Assembly (NCBI GenBank): GCA_012934845.2
Contig: WNNJ02001590.1
Coordinates: 181,992-245,991 of the forward strand
Source: Pomphorhynchus laevis
Lineage: Eukaryota; Acanthocephala; Palaeacanthocephala; Echinorhynchida; Pomphorhynchidae
Length of the DNA: 64,000 nt
Direction: 5' to 3'
Below the pieces are notes generated by a model. That model searched no databases. It had not been told where the DNA came from and saw only the letters and a program-made list of their open reading frames with translations. The translations under genes and the position numbers were made by a program. Positions 34,745-46,374 of the stretch are shown in pieces; position 1 is the first letter of the stretch; the number at the start of each line of letters is the position of its first letter.

Positions 34745-35960
34745 TTTTTAATTTGGAAATTGAAATTTATTTTTTGTGACAAATGCCAGCCGTGAAGATA
34801 TTATGCACATGGTGGTAAGATATATTATGCACTTGGTACCTGAAAGCCTCTGCCCTCTAGCTGCCAAATTCCAATTTTCAACTAGAAAATACTTTATAAT
34901 TTTGTTAAATTTTGAGCAACTCTGCACTTAATTATCCTTCTAAAAAATCCTTAATGGGAAATCACTACCGTAACTTTATGTAAAAAAGCGTAATGAAAAG
35001 TTGTTCAGTCCCTGGGCCATATTCTAAAGTTTATAACACAAAGTTTATCACATAGTTCTTGTCATGTAATTATTACAGCAAATGCAATCAGGATGATTTG
35101 GTAAAAAAGGCGTGCTTATTTCAGAATGATTCGATATTTATTTTTTCCTGAAACTTTATATTATTTAATAATATATGATATATTTATAATAAATATTTTA
35201 TAATAAATATAATATAAATATTATTTAATAAAAATATATTTATAAATTGATTATATATGACAATTATATCTGGTTATAAATGATACTTGTAATTTTATAT
35301 TCTTGATTATTTCAAGTTTCCAAATGATATATTTTCAACATGAATTAATTTTAAAATAAATGTTATCAATAGCTATCGAAATATTGTAAATTTTGAGATA
35401 AACCTATTATTTTTTCCTGTTTTACCACAGATATTTCAAATATTTTTAACATAATGCCTAATGCCATATTATTGGAATTGTTTTAAAAATTAAAACTTTA
35501 GATAATTAATCAATTTGATATTCCAATTTTAATAAAGTTGAAATTATTATCAATAAAATTTTGAAAAGTTTCAAAAGTTATTTTAAAAATTTCTTTTGTA
35601 ATTTGGAAATTAAACGTTGTCAATGAATTAACAAAATATACTAAGGAAATAAATTTTGGTATTACTTTATATAATTTTCAAGAAAATCAGTTAAAAGTAA
35701 AATTCTGCGACTCAATAGAAAGTGTGTTCTTCTCTTCGTAAAGATGTGTAAAAACAAAGAAAACAAAGCATAGTATTCCGTGAAGGTGCTACGTAATGCA
35801 TGCATAAGGTACAAAATATTGATATAGTTTATGATAAAATTTTTAGAAAAAAATGCATATCTTAATAAAAAATGCTTGTAAAAGCCACACGACAATAAGT
35901 TTCTGATGTTATTTTGAAATAAAAGTTATAATGACATTATATGATATACTGCATCAAAGA
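34745..35960. other. AT-rich upstream flank of the phosphatase gene
   Basis: No gene. A perfect donor (AAG/GTAAGT, 35,961-35,968) and a TTTGTAG acceptor (36,011-36,017) would define a 55-nt 5'-UTR intron (35,963-36,017); this is inferred only from splice-site quality. Confidence 0.45.
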
Positions 35961-36082
35961 AGGTAAGTGAAACAGAAAACATGCTTTCAAGGTAAACATA
36001 CTCGACTGCTTTTGTAGAATAAGAAAATTTTTCAAGTATGGCACTCCTGGATTTATCACTTGAATGATAAAACTTGAGTGAT

Positions 36083-36928
36083 ATGGAAAGCACTGCTAAT
36101 AATATGCCATTTAGTGGAATCCTCGCACGTCTTGCTAATACATTGTACGGTTATAACAGTCGAGTAATTGTATCTAGACACGCTGAACGTGTAGATGTCG
36201 CCTTCGGCCCAACTTGGGTTCATAAAGCATTCAATTCATTCGGTGGTTACACCAGATTTAACTGTAATATGCCAGCTTATCTACCGATTAGACAAAATAT
36301 CAACGATTATTTGTGGGATACACCTATCACGTACACGGGTGAAGATACCTCACATCGTGTAGGACAATTACTTCGGCATTATGATAATACAATTGATTAC
36401 TGTTTCGCATCACCAGCACTCCGATGTGTCCAAACTGCAAGCAAAATACTGCAGGGTTACAATAGTTCAGATATAATGCTAGCTACAGTCAAAAAAAAGA
36501 TTAGGCATGTTTTGATAAATATTGAACCTGCACTGTATGAATGTACAAAGTGGTACGGCAAAACACCCATTCGGTATATGAGCCCATTTGAACTACATGT
36601 CGCTGGCTTCGATATAGATTTAAAATATGTGCCCGTAGTCTCTACTCTAAATCTTAATGAAGATGAACTGGGTTATTATGAACGTTCACAGTTATTTATA
36701 CAGACATTGGAAAGATCGATATTAAGTAAATCAAATAAGCAACGTAATATCTTAATTGTCGGGCACGCTGCAACTCCTGATGTAATTTCGAAAAGTTTGC
36801 TGAAACTAGCACCACAACCGGAAAAACTGTCCGAAAACGCTGGCAAAGTTGATTTTTCAGGACTATCTATTTTGGAAAGAAGTAAGCTATCGAAAAATTG
36901 GTATTTTAAAAATAAAATATCCAAATAA
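36083..36928 (+). CDS. Sts/TULA-type histidine phosphatase (ecdysteroid-phosphate phosphatase-like)
   Basis: A 281-residue single-exon protein consisting of one histidine-phosphatase (phosphoglycerate-mutase fold) domain of the UBASH3/Sts subgroup. Relatives dephosphorylate protein tyrosines (Sts-1/2) or ecdysteroid phosphates (insect EPPase). The catalytic set is present: SRHAER (R32, phosphohistidine H33, R36; the usual Gly after His is Ala), SPALRCVQTA, EPALYE, and the distal GHAATPD histidine. The subgroup signature AFGPTWVHKAFNSFGGY and NCNMPAYLP is also there. I start at ATG 36,083 because an in-frame TAA lies 13 nt upstream. There is therefore no room for the UBA, 2H-phosphoesterase and SH3 domains of full-length Sts proteins, as in insect EPPase. 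A 9-codon upstream ORF (36,038-36,067) may damp translation. The substrate cannot be read from sequence. Confidence 0.94.
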   Translation: MESTANNMPFSGILARLANTLYGYNSRVIVSRHAERVDVAFGPTWVHKAFNSFGGYTRFNCNMPAYLPIRQNINDYLWDTPITYTGEDTSHRVGQLLRHYDNTIDYCFASPALRCVQTASKILQGYNSSDIMLATVKKKIRHVLINIEPALYECTKWYGKTPIRYMSPFELHVAGFDIDLKYVPVVSTLNLNEDELGYYERSQLFIQTLERSILSKSNKQRNILIVGHAATPDVISKSLLKLAPQPEKLSENAGKVDFSGLSILERSKLSKNWYFKNKISK

Positions 36929-37595
36929 GTAAATGTATTTACAATATAAGCAGCGTAGGTAAATGATTGCATTTAATTACAGAACATGTAATTTGAATTA
37001 TCACTATATGTTAATGTTGTTATTACGAAAAATCGTAAACATGATAGCGTTGTTTCGTTAATAATTTAATTTTGTTGTTTGAAATTACAAAAATAATGTT
37101 TTTATTCATGATTATTAAATTATTAAATTTATAAGTTATAAATTTAATAATTTTTTTTAGATTTTTGATTAGAATACTTAATAACTTTGGCTGAACTTTA
37201 AGATGGGCTCAGGAACTAGGATATATTTGATAAAAGTTTTATATGTAAAATTAGGAAGTTCCCATTAAGGACTTTTTTACCGAGAATACTTTTAACTTCA
37301 CAGCTGGTATTTATAACAAAAAAATAATTTTTATTTATTAGCAAATTATTTTTCATCAAATTTTGACATTGTGACATGTCGATGTTTTGTATCCAAACGT
37401 TCGATAATAGGCTGGTAAAATATATACTGAAATAGTACTTTTTCATTAGAATTATTTAAGAATAAATTTGAATTTCAATAATTATAATCAAATTAAAATG
37501 TTTATAAATTCATACTATTTTACCTAAACACAATAATTAATTATTGTTTTTAATTATTCATATTAAATTTTGGTTTTTACAAATTATTAATTTAT
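36929..37595. other. Phosphatase 3' flank; no recognised gene
   Basis: AT-rich; nothing coding. Confidence 0.5.
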
Positions 37596-39900
37596 TTATT
37601 CAATTACAAGACTGTAGCCGTAGGGCTGTTTTGTCTGATCACATGAAAGAAAAGAAAAAAATCAACATTCTTCCCAAGGATAACTATCCGGTATAGACTG
37701 TGAGTTTGTCTCGCACAGCCATTGCTTCATCTTCCGCATGAACTGCTGTCTACTATGAATAGCGACCATATGCTCCGGAAGTAAGTTCCACACCCTCACC
37801 GCCCGGTGCGATAGGCGACTGATTCTAGACAGCTTCCCATGGTGCAGCGTTTTCACAGTCAAAGAGTGACCCCGATTCGTATCACGTTTGTTCTGTTGGA
37901 TACAGTTTGTCGGCCACCCATCACGCCCGAGAACATTTTCTAAATCATTCAGCTCGCCTCGCGTGCACGGAAATGTTGCTGGTGTACAGTATAAAAGAAT
38001 GGGCCTAATTATTGAGTTGTACATCACTTTAAGACAAAACACAGATGGGTAACGAAATCACCTACGAAGCACATAGCTCAATTGTCTGGTCGACTGAATA
38101 ATCCTGTCTGTGTTTGGACGACTCTTTAACGATTCGTGCACAAGTACCCCTAAGTCTCTAGTGCACTGTACCTGCTCAATTGGCTCACCATATAAACTAT
38201 ACACAAAAGAAAATTTCTTAACTCCTAAGTGCATGTGACTGCACTTCGAGGTATTCAAAAGCAAGCCCGTCGTCCTGCTCCATATGCTTATAGTGTCGAG
38301 GTCATCTTGAAGCTCCAAACAGTTATCATATGAACGAACACACTTCCATAACTTCAGGTCATCCGCAAACGCTAGTACATCACATTCTAATCTTACAAGT
38401 AGATCCTGAAGAAAAATATTGAATAACAAGGGTCCCAGGACCGATCCATGAGGATCACCTCATGGATCGGTCCTGGGAATAACAAGTATTTCGTGGAGGA
38501 GAAAGGCTACTCTCTAACCTAACTTGATATGATCGACCTTTCAGGAACGACTCGATCCAACGAACTACACTCGGATCAATCCCGTATTGAGCCAACAGTA
38601 AGAGCAAAAGATCGTGCGGTACTCGGTCGAACGCCCTACTAAAGTCAATGTAAATTACATCAACCATATCCCCGTTTGCAACTATGTCTGTCCAACTTTC
38701 ACGTGCCGTAATTAGATTGCTAAGGCAGGACCTGCCGGTACGAAAGCCATGCTGAGATGGGTGTAGTAGCTTACCTCTTTCCATGTGAGTGGTAATGTAT
38801 TTATGCACAAACCTCTCGAGGCATTTGCATACAATACTCATCAGGCATACTGCACGATAATTAAACGGATCGTCTCTGCTACCCTTTTTATGATTAGGGA
38901 TGACGTAAGATTGTCTCTAGTGATCAAGGATGTGCGAAATATGTATCGACATGTTAAACATCTCTGATAGTGGCGATGCTAATAGATCATGGAGATTCAG
39001 ATGGATATAGGGGTGTATACCGTCTGGGCCGTCCGAAGTATATGGTGACAATCCGTGCAGTTCCCGCGAAACCTCAGCCGGGTGAACAAGCGACATATAC
39101 GACGTGAATATCTCAGGAGTGTGTGCTATACGGAAGCCTTTCAATGGCGTGGAACAATCACGTTCAAACGCTGTCGCTAGCACACTCACGATTTCATCAG
39201 GTTCTCGTACAATTCTGCCCCCATAATGTAACACTGTGATTGATTGAATCATTTTTTATTTTGATTCACATACCGCCAGAATGGTTTGGAAGAAGTTCGA
39301 TATGATGATATTATTCCAGCTTCATACCTGTGACTTTTTATTTTCTTTATAGAGCTGAAACGACGACGATATTGAAGGTATTCTGACCGAAGACCCTGAA
39401 TTTTCAGAGATGACTTAAATAGTTTATTTCGCATCTTCAAAATGTCAAGTAACTCATGATCAAACCACGGAGGTTTAAGTTCCGAAGAGGATTGTACGGT
39501 TTCAATGGGGCTACGCAATCCGTAAGAGAGTTGAGAGAAACAGACAAAGTTTTCCAATCATCGATATCACTGACAACACTGTTGTGAAGACCCAATCGTA
39601 CTGTAAGCTTACGGAGGGCATCCGTATCCACCTTATTCCATTTGCGTTTGAAGTACTTTACTGCGTTAGGTGGGGCTTCTGCACAGGAACCAGTAAAAAA
39701 CTTAATGACAAGATGGTCACTGGTCCAATGGGAGGGTCATATTGAACTTCACGTATGTCAAATGTTTTACTGAAAACTAAATCCAATAACGAGGAGCTAT
39801 TTCCCATAAACCTAGTTGACTGAGTGACTTGTTGTATAAGAGCTAAATCGTCCACAAGAAAATTCCATAAGTCGACATCCATCTGACTATTATCTGACTA
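37596..39900 (-). mobile_element. CR1-like LINE, long 5'-truncated copy
   Basis: Minus sense, about 2.3 kb. Starts inside the endonuclease (LDLVFSKTFDIREVQYDPPIG, about 39,780), then a linker region with RNKLFKSS and FWRYVNQ. RT blocks run DGIHPYIHLNL, MSIVCKCLERFVHKYI, SQHGFRTGRSC, VIYIDFSRAFDRVPHD, then (next frame) MLFNIFLQDLL and LAFADDLKLWK (YADD as FADD). The C terminus is frame 38,042-37,662 ending YPWEEC. The 3' UTR is short and ends AATAAATAAATT. An inverted duplication at 38,443-38,480 destroys RT motif B. Frames are otherwise long, so decay is modest. Confidence 0.92.
38439..38478. repeat. Snap-back inverted repeat within a LINE
   Basis: GGACCGATCCATGAGG and its exact inverse flank ATCA, inside the LINE RT between motif A and motif C. 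Confidence 0.95.
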
Positions 39901-40090
39901 AATTATCGATTAATTAATTAAAGTAAGTACCAAAATAAGAATCGATTACTAAAATAGACTTTTGTTTTTATAATTTGTAACAACAAAACATTTAATATGA
40001 ATATTTTTTAGTATCATTATTTTTACAAGAATAAAATAAAAAGGGTATTTAAAACAGTTTACAGGTTACACGTAAATGGGTATGTACATT
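39901..40090. other. AT-rich spacer
   Basis: Nothing recognisable. Confidence 0.4.
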
Positions 40091-40092
40091 AT

Positions 40093-40560
40093 AATTAATA
40101 TAACGGGTGATATTTGATGAACTATCTGTTCCATTCCGTTTGGCGTCGCTACACCGAGCTGATGAGAATAGAGAGAGTTGGCGAATCGCTGTCACAGTTA
40201 GGAGCAAATGCATTTAGCGAAAAACGACTTAATGTCTCCCCAATCACAATGGGGCGGATCCCTCCATATGGATTGTTTAAGGCCATGAGATTAGCATCAG
40301 TGACAAAGGAAGCTAGGCCGGGCGGTAGTGTACCAGCGATCATGTTATTGAATAGTTACGTTAGGTGTTGAAGCAAAACCCCATGATCTACCAACAGCAT
40401 ATCTCAGAGATGTTCTGCCCTCAAACCTAAACAGCCAGGGAGATGGAAGATGAGAATGATGAGACTTCGGCCTCAACTATGTCCGAGTCAACCGACAAGG
40501 GAGTAATCAAAGATGGTTGTCCAGGACTTTGGATAACATCATGTAAAGGGTGTTACAATG
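40093..40560 (-). mobile_element. Reverse-transcriptase fragment with the GGIRPIVIGE motif
   Basis: Minus-strand 40,343-40,149 reads LASFVTDANLMALNNP and YGGIRPIVIGETLSRF. This is the LTALxKxxGGVRPIAVGExLRRL block typical of a distinct group of retroelement reverse transcriptases, at RT motif 1-2. Only this block remains and I cannot name the family. Confidence 0.65.
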
Positions 40561-41084
40561 ACAGTCTTCCGCGCGTAGATTAAATAATATCAAAAATTAA
40601 AATTAATTATAATATTGCACAAATATTACAAGTAATTTTCTAAAATTATTAGCATGAGATTGTGTACGGAAACGTGTGTTACTTTTCTTTAAATTGAGAA
40701 TTATAAATTACAGAACGATTTGGTACAATTATAAAAGTTTACAAGTATTTGGCCTTATTTTTATTAAAATCCTAATTTTATGACTGTAAAATTAAATGGT
40801 TGCTGAATAAGTAATGTTTGTAGTTATATCATATCTCTACCAATTTTGTTCTTTTATTTTATATTTTTCAAAATAAAATAAATTTTAAGTATTGATTTAA
40901 AACATTTTAATACTTTTAAATACTTCAAAAGCACAAGAATAAAAGCATTATGAAAACATTTATAATAAAAACATTATATCAATCGCTATACCCTTTAGAT
41001 CGTCTGATCAATAAAATTTATAAAATCTTTTCCATAATGTTTTGCTTAAATCAATTTATAATACACTACTCCATTATTGCCTTC
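40561..41084. other. AT-rich, no recognisable gene
   Basis: Nothing coding. Confidence 0.5.
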
Positions 41085-41960
41085 TGCTGGTAAACACTTT
41101 TGTGCAATCGTCTTCTTGAAAAGATTTATATATTGACGTATTGGTCAGCTGAGAACTGTTTAAGTATTAATGTGACAAAATGTGCATACATGCACATAGG
41201 TAATAAGTTTTCGACAACCAGCTACTCAATTAACTTACAACCAATTCATATGGTTCGTCAATATAGAGACTTGGGCGTCATCGTTTCGGATGATCTAGGC
41301 ACTAGGAAAAGTACGGAGCAAATATGTGCTAGAGCAACTCGAATTTCAGGTATGATTTCCAGATGTTTTGGTAAATTATAAATTGAGTCATTTAAACTTT
41401 TATTCACTACTCTCTGTTCAAGTATTCTTAACTATTGTTCTCCAGCATTATACCCAGTTAACAAATCGGAAGAGTTTCGTATTGAACAGGTATTGCGACG
41501 TTCTTCTAAACGGGTATCGGCCCTTCATAACCTTACTTATAGGAACGGTTAAGTCGCCTCAATATGCCCTCATTATCTTCACTTCGAGCACTAAATGACC
41601 TGGTTGTAGCGTGGCGGGCGATGAGCAATCCTGAGAATTCCGTTAGAAGTCTATTTCGTACGCGAAATGACTCAAGATTACGTGGTCATCCACTTATGTT
41701 ACAACGTAAACACTGGTGTAAAAAAAGAAACAATAATTTTGCCGTGCGTGTCATTCCAGCTTAGAACAGTTTTCCGGCGGAAGTGGTGAAGCAAACCAGC
41801 AGACGTGGATTTGTATCTACTTTGAAGAAACTGACTAATTTTTAATTACTTTGTTGTTAGTTTCCTTTTTATATTTTAAATTGTGAAGGTGTCTATTGAG
41901 CCACGTTCGCTGACATTCTAGTAATAATAATGATTATTTTGTATTTTTCTTAATAAAGAC
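41085..41960 (+). mobile_element. CR1-like LINE C-terminal half (decayed)
   Basis: WSAENCLSINVTKCAYMHIG, YRDLGVIVSDDL, then LFTTLCSSILNYCSPALYP and (further frame) RALNDLVVAWRAMSN. These follow the YADD block in this family. The end is an AATAAAGAC-type tail at about 41,955. At least two frame shifts. Confidence 0.85.
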
Positions 41961-42029
41961 TATTTCTATCAAATAAAAATTGTAATATTTTCGATATTTT
42001 GACACCACGATGGTATCGTCTGAAAAATA

Positions 42030-43305
42030 CAAACATTAGGGCATTAAATAGTGAAAAATCGAAAATCGCTTGTTTGAATTCGGTTGTAGCAGTTTGATTA
42101 CTATTGCATTTTTTTGTGCCAGATCACCTCGTTCGTAATGGCATCAACATTTTCGAAACCAATGCTGTGTCCCATATAAGTGCGTGATCAGCTAAACCAA
42201 ATTTATACTTCATTGAGGTGAGTACTTTGTTGTTTTCACTATTATTGTCATGAGTTTTCTGTGTCTGGCCAATATAGCAGCTATTACAATATAAGTATTT
42301 GACCCTTATATTATATTAAACCTATCCGATTTGGAACGAAAACATCTACACAATATCATCCCTATTACCGGCTAGCATGTGATGAAGAAACTTGTCTTAG
42401 ACAAGAACTTGGATAGCGTTGTTATCCAAGTTATCACGCGCGTAACATGTTCAACAAATTTGCAGTAGCAGGAAATACGTCTTATCTTTTATTAAGCAAA
42501 GACGGGTTCGGGATTTTTACCGTAATAAACCTTTGAGCATAAATTATCGACTTTCTCAGTTCGTGCAAAGGACAGCCAAAATTACTAAACACTCTAATTA
42601 AACGGGTAAATATTCGGCATTAAAATACTTGTCGCTCTAATACAAAAGCCCTAAATGTTTAATTTAACAAGCGCTTTGAGAGCTGTCCCTTAGAATATAT
42701 TTGTTTAAGTGGGCTTGAAGAATACGTGCGTTATGCTCAAGTTGATAGAACAAATCGCACAATCGAGAAAATATAAAAGCAATTCAATCCTTGGATAAAT
42801 GTTATTTAGGTATTCAACGAATGCTTGAGCGGAAGTTGTGTCGCTTGGCCAAATAACGAACACGTCGTCAATATACCGTAACCAACCAAATTGTTTAATT
42901 CGGTCTTTAAGGAGAGCATAATTTTCGAACTTCATCATAAATAAATCCGCTAAAGAAACGTCAAGATGTGATCCCATAGCAACATATTATTTATAATTAT
43001 ATAGGCTTTGTTCATATGTAGAGTTATTCGTTATTGATAACTAAAGTAATTGTTGGGTGTATGCAATATGGTGGTCTTTAGTGCAAAGAACATTTAAAAC
43101 ATATATTGTTACGTTGATAACCCCCTACAACCGGTGTATTTGTAAACAAAACTTACATCTAGCGCAAAAATATTAAAATCAGTTTAAGTGATTTCAACAT
43201 TTTTTAATCGTTTCAGGTAGTCAGCGCAATTAATGATTTTAGATGCTATATCACAAACATTTGGTATCAATATTCGGCATCATTCTCCCGACTCATCCCT
43301 ATTTT
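42030..43305 (-). mobile_element. Classical Penelope-type element: RT with C-terminal GIY-YIG (decayed)
   Basis: Minus sense: FALDVSFVYKYTG (LDVxSLFTNIP block, about 43,140), GSHLDVSLADLFMMKFE (the GSPLSP..ADxFM block, 42,977), WLRYIDDVFVIW (catalytic YIDD), LNNIYPRIE. Far downstream, CNSCYIGQTQKTH (about 42,270) and LADHALIWD give a GIY-YIG nuclease after the RT. The order RT then nuclease is that of Penelope/Poseidon, unlike the permuted family elsewhere here. Several frame breaks. Confidence 0.85.
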
Positions 43306-44297
43306 CTATGGGGCCTACAATGATCACTCATAAGTCCCCTGCTTTTCTCTCTTCTGCTTAGTGATCTCTATCCTTTTTTAAAACCTAATTCCTTTAACGT
43401 CATGCGATACACCAATGACATACTAATCTATGATCATGCACCTGCCCATCGCATACACGATATAGGCATTTCTGCCTCTAACTGTCTTTTTACTATCTAC
43501 AAACGTCTCCCCATCTTCATCTTGTTCTAAATCAAGATAAGTTCAAAATAATGTAGATACTACCCCGTCAACCTAGCATATATTCTACCCCTGTATCTTT
43601 TGCCTCATCAATCATCCCCATAATCCACAATCTCACTATCTTAGGATTCCATTTCGTTGATCACCTTTCCCTTTAAACCCTTCGTCCGTGACAAGGTCCG
43701 CTCACCTAACTTAATTATCCGTGACATCAGCCGTATCCGTACCTTTATCTACCTCCGTTCCTGTATGCATCTTCTGTAATTGCTTCTTTCCCTAAAATCG
43801 ATTAATGCCTCAGCTTTTTCGCCAACTCTCCAAAATCCATCATCCTACCCCTGCAACATATCATCAAGTCCACTATTCCAGTGGTTCTACGTCTCCGTCG
43901 CTTCGACCACACATCCACACATCTTGCCCATATCGCCGGCCCCTATCTACATCCGCATCCAACTAAGCCCTTTTCTCATCACTTTCGTTTATCTTAATCT
44001 TACTCTTCATCGTTCATTAACCTCCCTTTCTTAGACGCACTCCCCCCGTCTCTCTATCGCTGCGTTTCCGTCATTCCCTATTACTCCACGTTCCCAATTA
44101 CTCTAACTACGGTATCCGTTCCTCACCTGGAATCAGCTCCCTCTCGACGTTCGCCGCGCTCCCTCTATCACATTCAAATACCGCCTCCGTACCCACCTCT
44201 ACACCTAATTTAGATTATTGTTTTTTTTCTTTTTGTGGTAATGCAAGGATGCGCGGGCACGCATTTGCCACGTAAAAATAAATCCCTTTTAATAGAC
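43306..44297 (+). mobile_element. L2-like LINE 3' half (decayed)
   Basis: FSLLLSDLYPFLKPNSFNVM then RYTNDILIYDHAPAHRIHD (YADD equivalent YTND), FKPFVRDKVRS, LQNPSSYPCNISSSPLFQW and the C-terminal and tail sequence GATGCGCGGGCACGCATTTGC with AAATAAAT. It matches the minus-strand copy at 46.4-49.6 kb block for block. Confidence 0.85.
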
Positions 44298-44339
44298 AGT
44301 GAAGAACTTACCAATATTACAATTGAAGGTTGTAAATAG

Positions 44340-44545
44340 TTGATAATGACCCATTATTGATAAAGAATTATTGGAGCTGGATCAAAGAAAGAAGAAAGAT
44401 TTTATTTGATATTTGCTAACCTCTGTTAGCATCTTCAGAAAATTACAAAGTAATGTTCTGAAGATGGTATCTGAAGATGGTAGTAGAGGTTAGCGAAATA
44501 TCAAATAAAATTGTCCTCCTTTATTTGGATTCAGCTCCAATAATT
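44340..44545. repeat. Fold-back palindrome, about 80-bp arms
   Basis: AATTATTGGAGCTGGATC and TTTTATTTGATATTTGCTAA (44,366-44,440) recur inverted at 44,475-44,545 (TTAGCGAAATATCAAATAAA, GATTCAGCTCCAATAATT). The centre holds ATCTTCAGAA / TTCTGAAGAT, partly duplicated on the right. Confidence 0.9.
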
Positions 44546-46040
44546 AATTACAATTGAAGGTATTTATTATAGACACAATGGGCCTTAGTGGAAAGTTATC
44601 TTTATGTATTTTATAAAGACTGTAAGTGTTAGTGACCGCACCACGTTCAGCATAAGGTAAATGCATAAATTATTTGTTCCATATTAAATTTCATAGCTTG
44701 CATTTTAAAATCAAGCTGAAAGAATGATCGCTTATTATTTTCAAGTTAATAAATTAATTATAAAATTAGCATATTGACAAATTAATAAATTAATACTATA
44801 CTTTTATGTTCGTTGCCATATCTTACTTAAGTAAACTATCATCTCATTATATTTATATCAATTATGTTATTGAATGCATTTCATTTTATTACATGATGGT
44901 TCCTTCTTGTTGCTTTTCGATAAGCTTCGATACATTCGTAAATATCAAAATCATATATCCTCACTATTGTTCTTAACTGACTATTGTATCAGCACGTGCG
45001 CCAATTCCTATAAAAACATCATTCTATCTCTACAGCATCCTGTATAAACACTTCTATCTTTACTATAATGTGCCTTCCTCGATTTGACCGTGTTTCTATC
45101 CATTTTTCTTGAGGTCCACTGACTTTATTCAGTCATTTACATAAGTAAATTATTGATATTGCTATTAAATTTCAAAAGTTTTTATTTAAATGTTGCATAA
45201 AGATCTTAGTACTTAATATCTTATTCTTTAGTCTTATTTTTTTTATTTAATTTTTATTTAAAAATCAAGTGTTTAAGCATTAATTGCTAATTTTTTATAA
45301 TTCTTAATTATATATTAAAAGTAGTAAAGTAGAATTAAGAGATAATTTTCTGGTATAAAAAAATCTATTTTTTAAATATAAAATAATTTTATATTGGATT
45401 ATATATAGGACTAAAGAAGCGCTCAGAATAAAATCGTCATTAACAAACATATCAATTATAACAATGTCTGCACAGGTATATCAACTTAAAACTAAGAAAC
45501 AAACTATAGATGACTAGTTTGATAATTTTAATTAATCGGAAAAATATGTAGGTTTTCAAATTAAAGGTGGAACCTTCCCCTATCAACGCTGATTTAATTT
45601 ATTATTAAATAAATTTTATTATTAATTATTTATTAATTTGAAATCATAAATGGTTTTAATTAAATTTACAAAATGTAAGACGAAAGTCTTTCACTAAATA
45701 TGATTGAAAATTAAGCCGAAGAGTCGAATGATTGTCAGCCAACATTTAAATGACCAATACGTGAAATTTAGGTATTAAATCAGTAGCTGGTGAGGTTCAT
45801 CAATACTGAAATGTAGCCTACTGCTATTGACTGTTAGATATGATTAAAGTAGTGTGCAGAATAAAAATGGCCATCAAAATTTAAATAGTAAGAATGACTA
45901 CACAGGTATATCAACTTAAAATAAAATGTTGAAAATATATAGAATCTGGAATATCAAATTATATGGAAAACAATCAAAAAATATTGTGCAATCATTTGCA
46001 ACACCAAACATAACGAAAATAAATTAAAACATTTAACAGT
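44546..46040. other. No recognised gene; diverged direct repeat pair
   Basis: 45,411-45,500 and 45,842-45,930 share CAGAATAAAA, AATGNCT(G/A)CACAGG and AGGTATATCAACTTAAAA in the same order, 430 bp apart. 44,930-45,150 is less AT-rich but has no open frame. Confidence 0.55.
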
Positions 46041-46044
46041 AAAA

Positions 46045-46345
46045 GAATATAGAATCGATCATTTAATTAAAATTTAATAATTAAATAATAAGTAATTAAA
46101 TAATTAGAAATAATAAATAATTCTTATAAGATTTTATATAATTTATATCAAGCTAAAATAAAAAATTAAAATTTAAAGCAAAATCAATTCTTATGAATTT
46201 AATAATAAATAACAAACGATGTATTAGAATAAGGATTAGAGGTCATCATAAGAAACTGTTATGTAATCAGATTTCAGCTCTATTCCTTGACCTTACATAA
46301 CAGCGGGGCCAAATAAGTGAAAATGACGTATTTCCTCTTATTTAA
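46045..46345 (-). mobile_element. PLE 3' region with complete structured motif
   Basis: AT-rich tail (without the outermost terminus), AGAATAAGGATTAGAGGTCA and the motif to 46,338. Confidence 0.75.
46238..46338 (-). ncRNA. Structured RNA motif, copy 2 (compensatory changes)
   Basis: Stem CTGTTATGTAA (46,256-46,266) pairs with TTACATAACAG (46,293-46,303). Against copy 1 a C-G pair has become T-A on both sides and the stem is longer by three pairs. AGAGG/CCTCT is kept. The pseudoknot strand GCTCT against GGGGC is held by G-U pairs only if the plus strand is the RNA. Confidence 0.55.
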
Positions 46346-46374
46346 AATCCGAGTAATATTTATTGCTTTTTGAA

